The translations under genes were made by a program, and so were the position numbers. Of a DNA stretch of 64,000 bases, positions 57,888-64,000 are shown one piece after another (the stretch's first letter is position 1; each line of letters begins with the position of its first letter). Under the pieces are notes generated by a model, which saw nothing but the letters and a program-made list of their open reading frames with translations, did not search any database and had not been told where the DNA came from. Source of the DNA: Dyella monticola (GTDB lineage: Bacteria; Pseudomonadota; Gammaproteobacteria; Xanthomonadales; Rhodanobacteraceae); the NCBI RefSeq assembly GCF_003363155.1, contig NZ_QRBE01000003.1, forward strand, positions 62,001 to 126,000, written 5' to 3'.

Positions 57888-59492
57888 TCAGGACAGCACC
57901 GGGCGGGTATCGATGCCCGCCTGATGGAGCAGCTGTTCCAATGGCCCCAGCCAAGGCCGGTATTTCTCCCACCGGCCGACCGCTTTGGCGTGCAGCGGCT
58001 CGCGCACCTGCGCGGTGCTGGCCGTCGCCACCGCGGCGGTGTTGTGCTGGAAGCTGAGGCAGGCGTCGTTCCATTCCAGCTCGCAGTGCGCGAGCAGCCG
58101 GCGCGTCGTGGGTTCCTGTTCGGCCACCAGCGTTTCGTAATTCACCTCAAGGATGCGTCCCGGCAGCACCGCGTTCCAATGCGCCATCATGCGATCGAAT
58201 TGAATGTAGAAGCGGCCGATATCGAGCAGGTCGAAGCTGTAGCCATGGAAGGACGAGTTTTCCATGAACATTTCGCGGAAATTGCTCAGGCATGTATCCA
58301 GCGGATGGCGACGCAGGCAGATGATCTTGGCCTTGGGCAACGCTTTGGCGATCAGCCCAAGATATAAGAAGTTATGCGGAAGCTTGTCGATGAAGCGCGG
58401 TTTGAGCGCCGTTTGCGGGCGCGTGCTATCCACATAGCGCAAGCCAAGACGCTCCCAGTCCAGTCGATGCGACTGCTCGATCAACGCCGGGCCCAGGCGT
58501 GCCTGCACGCCCTCCGGTGCCAGCCGCTCCAGCTGCACGCCGAAATTCATCAGCTCACCGGCGGAATAGACATCCGGATGGCTGGAAAGAATGCGTTCCA
58601 CCAAAGTAGTGCCCGAGCGTGGCATGCCGACAACGAAGATGGGTTCGTCGCTGCCGTAGCCGGAGCCGGTCGATACGGTGGGAAACGCTTTGATCAGCGC
58701 ATCGACCATGGCGCTGTCCTGCTCGGGCTGATAAGCCACCTGCTGGCGCGCTGCCGTCTTGCCCAAGCGCATATGCTCGAAGGCGTTAGCGTAGTCGCCA
58801 AGGTCCTCGTATTCCTTGCCGAGTGCGCCATGCACATGGATTTGCGCATCGACGTCATCCGGGTGTGCAGCCAGCAATGCATGCAGGGCTTCGATGTGAT
58901 TGCTATCGGCCGTTTGCCGGCGCACGCGCGAGCGAAGCCCATAAGCACGCCAATACGTGGGCATGCGTTCGAGACAGGCGTCGAACTGTGCTTCGGCCGC
59001 GTCGACGTTACCGGTAAAGGTGTACGTCAACGCCGCATTGAAATGGCTGATGGCGTTATCCGGCGCCCATGTCAGCACTCGAAGGAACAGCGCATGCGCA
59101 CGCTCATGCGCATTGCACTGCATATAGACACCGCCCAGCGCATCCAGCGTCATCGGACTGGCCGGCGTCAGCGCATAGGCGATATTGGCAATCTGCAGGG
59201 CTTCGCCATAGCGCTGGGCCTGTGCCAGCGCGCGCGCGAAATGCGTGGTGTATTCAGCGCTTTTGGTATTTAGCACGACGGCGCGATTGAGATGCTCGAG
59301 CGCGCGACTCAACTGCCGCGTATCCAGACAGGCCAGTCCGGTCAGATAGTGGGCCTGCGCGTTATTGGGTTCCACCTGCGTTGCTTGCAGGGCAAGTTGA
59401 CCGGCCTGCGCAACGTCGCCTTGCGCATAAGCGCGTGTTGCGTCGTTGAGCAATGTCGAGGCGGGCGAAAGGTTTTGGGGGCCAGTGGTCAC
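57888..59492 (-). CDS. TPR-sulfotransferase
   Basis: A 534-residue protein with N-terminal TPR repeats (~15-260: NNAQAHYLTGLACLDTRQLS, AEYTTHFARALAQAQRYGEA) and a C-terminal sulfotransferase domain. The PAPS-binding loop is IFVVGMPRSGTTLVERILSS, with CLRRHPLDTCLSNFREMFME further on. It would transfer sulfate from PAPS to a protein, lipid or small molecule. GTG start overlapping the methyltransferase stop by four bases, so the two are coupled. No PAPS synthesis gene is nearby. Confidence 0.9.
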   Translation of the reverse strand: MTTGPQNLSPASTLLNDATRAYAQGDVAQAGQLALQATQVEPNNAQAHYLTGLACLDTRQLSRALEHLNRAVVLNTKSAEYTTHFARALAQAQRYGEALQIANIAYALTPASPMTLDALGGVYMQCNAHERAHALFLRVLTWAPDNAISHFNAALTYTFTGNVDAAEAQFDACLERMPTYWRAYGLRSRVRRQTADSNHIEALHALLAAHPDDVDAQIHVHGALGKEYEDLGDYANAFEHMRLGKTAARQQVAYQPEQDSAMVDALIKAFPTVSTGSGYGSDEPIFVVGMPRSGTTLVERILSSHPDVYSAGELMNFGVQLERLAPEGVQARLGPALIEQSHRLDWERLGLRYVDSTRPQTALKPRFIDKLPHNFLYLGLIAKALPKAKIICLRRHPLDTCLSNFREMFMENSSFHGYSFDLLDIGRFYIQFDRMMAHWNAVLPGRILEVNYETLVAEQEPTTRRLLAHCELEWNDACLSFQHNTAAVATASTAQVREPLHAKAVGRWEKYRPWLGPLEQLLHQAGIDTRPVLS

Positions 59493-60160
59493 GGCGAGTC
59501 TCGGTCCGATGCTTCTTTGCGAACGACGATCCGGTGGACACGTTTTCCAGAAGAACGATTCATGCCCTCCTCGTCGAGGAGCAGAGTATGTCCGATGCAG
59601 GCGTCCAGTACCAAAGCGCGATCGAATGAGGCGTAGAGGCGATCATGCTCGTCTCGCATTGATTCACCATCCGTCACCCGCCAGGTGAGAAGGAGGGTGC
59701 CATGCGGTTGGAGGATATCGAGCAATCGCTGCGTCGCCCTGCCGATCTGCCCGGGATGCACGTGCATGATGACGGTTTCGCAAAGCACATTGCGAAACTG
59801 ATGGGATGGAATGGGTTCCAGTTCAGGTAACGCCGCCTGCGTAAAGCACAGGCCAGGGTGCCTCAGGCCTGCCTGCGCGAGCAATCCCGGCGAAGCATCG
59901 TAGCCCACGGCATCGAAGCCATGCGCATTCATCCATGCTACATCGCGACCGGAACCGCATCCGATATCGGCAGTCAGGCCATGCGTGAAGTACGTCTTGA
60001 TGAGCGCATAGAGATCGTCCGGCGAGGGCTGTGTTTCCCAGTCGGCGGCAAATGATGCTGCCTCGGTGTCGTAGGCATCGATCGTGCTTTTGTCTGCCAC
60101 CTGAAAATCATCCTCATCCACGTTGAAATGCCCATGCGATCGAGCGACGGGAAAAATCAC
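59489..60160 (-). CDS. SAM-dependent methyltransferase
   Basis: A 223-residue class I methyltransferase. SAM-binding motif I is LTADIGCGSGRDVAWMNAHG, followed by AVGYDASPGLLAQA, and LDILQPHGTLLLTWRV further on. GTG start overlapping the AraC-type regulator stop by four bases, and its stop overlaps the sulfotransferase start. The operon regulator-methyltransferase-sulfotransferase suggests joint modification of one substrate, which cannot be identified here. Confidence 0.9.
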   Translation of the reverse strand: MIFPVARSHGHFNVDEDDFQVADKSTIDAYDTEAASFAADWETQPSPDDLYALIKTYFTHGLTADIGCGSGRDVAWMNAHGFDAVGYDASPGLLAQAGLRHPGLCFTQAALPELEPIPSHQFRNVLCETVIMHVHPGQIGRATQRLLDILQPHGTLLLTWRVTDGESMRDEHDRLYASFDRALVLDACIGHTLLLDEEGMNRSSGKRVHRIVVRKEASDRDSP

Positions 60161-60996
60161 CGACGTGCACGCTGCGATACACCGGAATGGTGACCTGCAG
60201 AGGCATGTTCCCCGGCGGGTCTACCAAAATACAGCGTAGGCGTTGTGCCAAGCATCTTGCGGAAAGCCGCGATGAATGCGCTCGGCGCGTTGTAGCCGGC
60301 TTCCTGCGCGGCGTATGTGATTTTCACGCCTTCACCAAGCAAACGCATGGCGTGCATCAATCGAAGCTGCTGCCGCCATTTGCCGATGGTCATCGCGGTT
60401 TCTTCCTGGAAGATTCGCTCGATGGTTCGGCAGCTTGCGCCACACTTCTGGCAAATCTGCGCTAACGACTGGCGGCTTCCGGGATTTGCCATCAGCACTT
60501 CCGCGACACGCATCGCTCGCGGATCGCTCACGCTAGGGAGTTGCAGGGGCACGGTTTGTACGACCATCAATTGGTCGATGATGACATCGATCAGATGCCG
60601 TTGTGCAAGCACGCGGTTTTTGAGCGTGCCCGCCGCGCAGGCTTCGAGAATCAGTTCCTTGAGCAGCGGCGAGATGTTGACCACACAGCACGATCGAGGC
60701 AGTGCCTTTGCCATGCGGGGCTTGAGATAAAGCGTGCGCATGGCAACCGGCCCCGACATGGCGACGGTGTGCGCCACGCCCTTGGGTATCCACACACCGC
60801 GATGGGTAGGCACCACCCAGCTACCTTCTTCGGTCTCTACGGTCATCACGCCGCGGGTGGCGTAAACCAATTGATCGCGATCGTGAAAGTGCAGCGGAAT
60901 AACATGGTTCGGGACGTAATTGCGGGTAAGCGTGACGATCGCATCGCCCGTGCTTGCGAGGCGATCGAATGTGCCGGGTTGTCGTTTTTTCGACAT
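60157..60996 (-). CDS. AraC-family transcriptional regulator
   Basis: A 279-residue regulator with an N-terminal cupin sensor (VIPLHFHDRDQLVYATRGVM, PTHRGVWIPKGVAHTV) and two C-terminal HTH motifs (LAQICQKCGASCRTIERIFQ and ITYAAQEAGYNAPSAFIAAF followed by RKMLGTTPTLYF). It is the first gene of the operon with the methyltransferase and sulfotransferase and so may control its own operon. The ATG gives MSKKRQPGTF. Confidence 0.92.
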   Translation of the reverse strand: MSKKRQPGTFDRLASTGDAIVTLTRNYVPNHVIPLHFHDRDQLVYATRGVMTVETEEGSWVVPTHRGVWIPKGVAHTVAMSGPVAMRTLYLKPRMAKALPRSCCVVNISPLLKELILEACAAGTLKNRVLAQRHLIDVIIDQLMVVQTVPLQLPSVSDPRAMRVAEVLMANPGSRQSLAQICQKCGASCRTIERIFQEETAMTIGKWRQQLRLMHAMRLLGEGVKITYAAQEAGYNAPSAFIAAFRKMLGTTPTLYFGRPAGEHASAGHHSGVSQRARR

Positions 60997-61079
60997 TTAT
61001 TGGCATGTTATCGATGGATCGACCATCCGGCAATGACTATGCTGGTTCCATCTTGCTGATCGCATGGGAGCGGGATGTT

Positions 61080-61607
61080 ATGGCAAATCTAGCGCGTAAT
61101 TACGTATCTGCCGCCATGGCGATGGTGATGCTTGGCCTGGCGCCGCATGCAACCGGTGCGGCATCCCCTGCATGCATCGATGCGGCAAGCCGGCAGTTGG
61201 ATTTTTGGGTGGGTAACTGGACCGTTGGTGCGGCCGGTTCATCGCCGACGGCGCACAGCAAGGTTTATCTCGCGCTGGACAAATGCATGGTGATCGAAAG
61301 CTGGGACGGCGGACGAGGGCACCGTGGTGAGAATATGTTTGCCTATAGCGCAGACGACAAAAGCTGGCACGGTTTGTTTGTCGACAACGAAGGACGTGTG
61401 CACGTCTTTTCCGGCGGAAAGGCCTCGCCGGGGCAGGTCGAATTCACCGGACCGAGCGCCGGGCCGAAGGGTGCAACGGTGCTCAATCGCGTGACGATCG
61501 TTCGCATCCGTGCTGACAAGGTCGAGCAGACGTGGGAGAAGTCCACTGACAATGGGGTGACGTGGTCGGTGGCTTTCCGCGGTGAATATTCACGAGCCCA
61601 TCCTTAG
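61080..61607 (+). CDS. Exported DUF1579-like protein
   Basis: A 175-residue protein with a Sec signal (MANLARNYVSAAMAMVMLGL, cleaved near TGA-AS). The mature part begins CIDAASRQLDFWVGNWTVGA, typical of lipocalin-like DUF1579-type proteins, with YLALDKCMVIESWDG and KSWHGLFVDNEGRVHVFSG after it. GGGAGCGGGA precedes the ATG. Function unknown; a periplasmic small-ligand binder is plausible. Divergent from the AraC operon. Confidence 0.78.
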   Translation: MANLARNYVSAAMAMVMLGLAPHATGAASPACIDAASRQLDFWVGNWTVGAAGSSPTAHSKVYLALDKCMVIESWDGGRGHRGENMFAYSADDKSWHGLFVDNEGRVHVFSGGKASPGQVEFTGPSAGPKGATVLNRVTIVRIRADKVEQTWEKSTDNGVTWSVAFRGEYSRAHP

Positions 61608-61649
61608 GTTCGTTGGACATCGAGGTTTTCCGCGAGTTCGAAGCAGCCT

Positions 61650-63560
61650 CTATGGGCGAGGCGCAAGCAGCTCGCTGAGCGTATCTCGTCCCTCACCGCG
61701 AACGAGATGCGGGTAGCGCAAGCCGTCGTGGTAGTTGATATGTAATGCAAGGTTCTCGCCGAGATTCTCGGCGAGCAGTTCGATCGCCATCGTCTTATCT
61801 CGCTTTGCTGCGATGACCGCCGCTTTGAGCGCATCGCCGGAGAACGTCTTGCCATTGATCGCAATGACCTTCATTCCCGGAGCAAGTCCTGCCACAAACG
61901 CGGGTTTGTTCCATACCACGTCTTCGACGTCTCCATCACTACCGATGACAGCGCCGATGGAATAGGTGAGATCGGTGGCGTGGTTGGATTCATTCATGTC
62001 TGCCGACGGTTCATCGGTGTAAACCAGCTTCCAGCCATGCGATTGGATGCCGCCGGTCAATGGGCCATGTCCATCCAACCGGGCGCGAAGGTAGGACGCC
62101 CAGTCGAACGGTGCGATGGCATTGAGCGTGTTGACGACGTCTTCAAACGAATAGGGATTAACGGCAAAGCTGCCGTTTTGCATGCCGAAAAATATTTTGC
62201 AGAAATCATCCAGACTACGCGTGTCATGGCTCAGCGCGCGCAGTTGGCCGTCGACATCGAGCCAGATCATCATTCCCGCGCCGTAATAGTCGTAGGTGGC
62301 CTGGTAACTTATATACGTTGCGCTCGCGCGCATTGCAGGATCGTTCGTGGTATCTCGCACCGTGCGCCAACTGGCCAGGCCGGGGCGGCCTGTATCGAAT
62401 GTTGCCGCTACGCTGGCGATCATGTCCCTGGCTTGCTCGGGCGTCCAAAGCCCCGCGCGCGCGGTCATGACGTATCCCATCAATCGGGTCTGTCCTTCGT
62501 AAACCCAGAGCGAACCATCCTGCAAAGGTTCGTTGAGATTGGCGGTGTCTTGGTCAGCGCCGCGACGATACTTGCCATTCCAGGAATGATTGAGCTCGTG
62601 CGGGAGCAATTCGTACTGCGGTATGTGCGCGCTCTTATGCTCAAAGTAATCGGCGCTGGCGCCGAGTTCACTGGAACGGTGATGCTCACGTCCAATCCGG
62701 CTTAGCTTGTCACTCAACGCCAGCAAGAAGTCGTAGTGATCGTAGTGGCGCGCGCCGTAGAGCCGATACATTTGTTGCACGAGATTCTTGTAGGCTTCGA
62801 TCTGATCTGCCGGGACATTGAGGTATTGGGGGTCGTCCGCAAAGATATTCAGATGTACAGCGGCTGAGGCGCCCGGGTCCAGGTCGATCCGTTTGAAATA
62901 TGTCCCCGCATACACGGGCGAGTCCACCAGATCGTCATAGTCGATGGGTGCATAGACAACGGTGTTGCCGGCAATGGATGCGACGTTCAACGCCGTGGCT
63001 GATTGCCAGCCTGGCGGATACGTTACGCTCGCTTGGGCGCGGATGCGGTCTGCGTAATAACCCGCTGGATAAAGGCTTACCGTGTTCCACTGCAAATCGA
63101 GCATTTCCGGCGTCATGACGATGCGTCCCTGGCTTTTATCCAGCGGCGAGAGAAACTGGAAAGCAGCGTCGATGCTGTGAGCGCCTGGCGGCACGGTGAC
63201 ATGAAATGCATAAACGTTGAGCGTATCGCGGACCCAATCGAGCCGCTTTCCATTGGCCGTCATGACCAGCCCGGCCAGCGCGTCGATCGGGCCAATGGGC
63301 GCATGCGTGCCGGGAATCCATTGCGGATACAGCAGCGTCAATGCTCCGGGGCGTGCCGGGATGGTTTCATGAACACTAAAAATCCGATGTTTTAGATCGG
63401 TGGCGTCTACCGCTATTTTCAGCGTGCCCGCCGGATAATCCTGATTTTTCGGTACCGGTATTTCGCCCGCTGAGCTGACGTTGGCTATGCAAAGAGCGGC
63501 GAAAAGGGCGGCGGCGATGGGAAGGCGGCAGTTCAAGGTGATCTCCCTGGCTAAACGCAA
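61650..63560 (-). CDS. Exported M61-family metallopeptidase with PDZ domain
   Basis: A 636-residue peptidase of the glycyl aminopeptidase group. Sec signal (residues 1-~31, ending NVSSAG). The N-terminal beta domain includes LTLLYPQWIPGTHAPIGPID. The zinc site is LLPHELNHSWNGKYRRG (HExxH) and the third ligand Glu in GSLWVYEGQTRLMGY. A C-terminal PDZ domain contains PAFVAGLAPGMKVIAINGKT. It probably trims Gly/Ala N-termini or peptides in the periplasm. Transcribed alone toward the AraC region. Confidence 0.92.
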   Translation of the reverse strand: MRLAREITLNCRLPIAAALFAALCIANVSSAGEIPVPKNQDYPAGTLKIAVDATDLKHRIFSVHETIPARPGALTLLYPQWIPGTHAPIGPIDALAGLVMTANGKRLDWVRDTLNVYAFHVTVPPGAHSIDAAFQFLSPLDKSQGRIVMTPEMLDLQWNTVSLYPAGYYADRIRAQASVTYPPGWQSATALNVASIAGNTVVYAPIDYDDLVDSPVYAGTYFKRIDLDPGASAAVHLNIFADDPQYLNVPADQIEAYKNLVQQMYRLYGARHYDHYDFLLALSDKLSRIGREHHRSSELGASADYFEHKSAHIPQYELLPHELNHSWNGKYRRGADQDTANLNEPLQDGSLWVYEGQTRLMGYVMTARAGLWTPEQARDMIASVAATFDTGRPGLASWRTVRDTTNDPAMRASATYISYQATYDYYGAGMMIWLDVDGQLRALSHDTRSLDDFCKIFFGMQNGSFAVNPYSFEDVVNTLNAIAPFDWASYLRARLDGHGPLTGGIQSHGWKLVYTDEPSADMNESNHATDLTYSIGAVIGSDGDVEDVVWNKPAFVAGLAPGMKVIAINGKTFSGDALKAAVIAAKRDKTMAIELLAENLGENLALHINYHDGLRYPHLVRGEGRDTLSELLAPRP

Positions 63561-63610
63561 TAGGCCTTCTGCGTTGGACGCGCACCACGTAAAAAGCGTT
63601 TAAATCGACT

Positions 63611-63925
63611 TCAATGGCCGGCATTGTGGACACGTTGAGTAGCTTCAATCAGCGAGAGGCGCTCTACGCTTAACCCCTCCTTCTTACAGAGGGACAGAAT
63701 TCCCCGCGGCCCTACCATGTGGAATAGACCGACAATCACAATCGAAGTGCTTTTCGAGGCAAGCATGGTTTCGAATCGCGGTAGCCATGCTTTATTTCGT
63801 CTAAAGGTAAGTTCTTCAGCGAGTTCGGGATAGTCGCGACTGTAGCGCTCCACCTCGGTCGATGCTGGAGCTTGATTGCCTGCGGCCCAATCAACATAAA
63901 TGTTGCGGTTGGCGTCCGTTGATCG
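63611..63925 (-). pseudogene. TraB/GumN-family fragment (C-terminal part)
   Basis: The frame encodes the C-terminal signature of TraB/GumN-type proteins: ELTFRRNKAWLPRFETMLAS, then STSIVIVGLFHMVGPRGIL, where the expected GAxHLxG motif is GLFHMVG. The open frame begins just after an in-frame TGA at 63926-63928; the only start in it is a GTG at 63853 giving 80 residues. Full members have about 280-300 residues, so the N-terminal two-thirds is missing. Either a remnant or a gene broken by a frameshift. Confidence 0.6.
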
Positions 63926-64000
63926 TCACACCATGCGGTGTATCCACACGCAAGTAGTACCAGCTTTCACCCGTAAGTAAGCTGCGTTGGAAGTACAGCG
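63891..64000 (-). CDS. Partial frame entering from the right edge, unidentified
   Basis: An open frame of 35 residues reads in from beyond the window and ends at a TGA at 63891-63893, overlapping the TraB/GumN fragment in another frame. Its last residues (GESWYYLRVDTPHGVTINGR then QPQHLC) look like real coding sequence, but I recognise no family. It could be the frameshifted upstream part of the same locus or the end of an unrelated gene. Confidence 0.35.
   Translation of the reverse strand, partial: LYFQRSLLTGESWYYLRVDTPHGVTINGRQPQHLC

Overview
The window looks like a chromosomal segment of a high-GC gammaproteobacterium of the Xanthomonadales, most likely Rhodanobacteraceae (Dyella/Luteibacter/Rhodanobacter-like). 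This is inferred from the mix of families (OprB porin, KirBac channel, TonB-like protein, LAB_N membrane proteins) and from recurring REP-like palindromes. No search was run, so the genus is a guess.

Region 1 (1-13962, minus strand) is a non-flagellar type III secretion system (T3SS). Read from its 5' end it runs sctC, sctD, a small gene in the sctE position, a candidate needle gene (sctF), a TPR gene in the sctG position, sctI, J, K, L, Q, R, S, T, U, V. This follows the Yersinia ysc order with the ATPase block (N-O-P) absent. Most neighbours overlap by about 4-14 bases. SctU stops at 245 residues and lacks the whole NPTH autoprotease domain. Two candidate effector genes lie just upstream.

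Region 2 (14400-23671, plus strand) holds a minimal chaperone-usher fimbrial operon, two small coupled genes of unknown function, a collagen-like protein, a GT2 glycosyltransferase with TPR-like C-terminus and a trypsin-like protease. The collagen-like protein, the protease and one of the two effectors share a CBM5/12 (ChtBD3)-like module and lack Sec signals. They are the best candidates for a linked set of T3SS-delivered, glycan- or chitin-binding proteins. This is the most unusual system in the window.

Region 3 (23814-30480) begins with a very good sigma-54 promoter with palindromic upstream sites driving a 28-residue hydrophobic peptide. It continues with a double-HTH LysR regulator divergent from an aromatic/organic-acid catabolic cluster: LigI-like amidohydrolase, dihydroxyphthalate-decarboxylase-like protein, DctA-type symporter and OprB porin.

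Region 4 (30561-63560) is ordinary accessory and housekeeping chromosome. It has a KaiC-like ATPase with a CheY-like regulator and a hybrid PAS kinase, a GH89 N-acetylglucosaminidase, two LAB_N proteins and a KirBac channel. It also has a HAD hydrolase, nicotinamidase, cardiolipin synthase, an FAD oxidoreductase beside a cysteine dioxygenase, a TonB-like protein and a G1-type peptidase. Then follow DUF885 and DUF456 proteins, ferredoxin-NADP reductase, an AraC/methyltransferase/TPR-sulfotransferase operon and an M61 peptidase. At the right edge is a TraB/GumN fragment and an unidentified partial frame. I saw no tRNA, rRNA, CRISPR array or complete insertion sequence.
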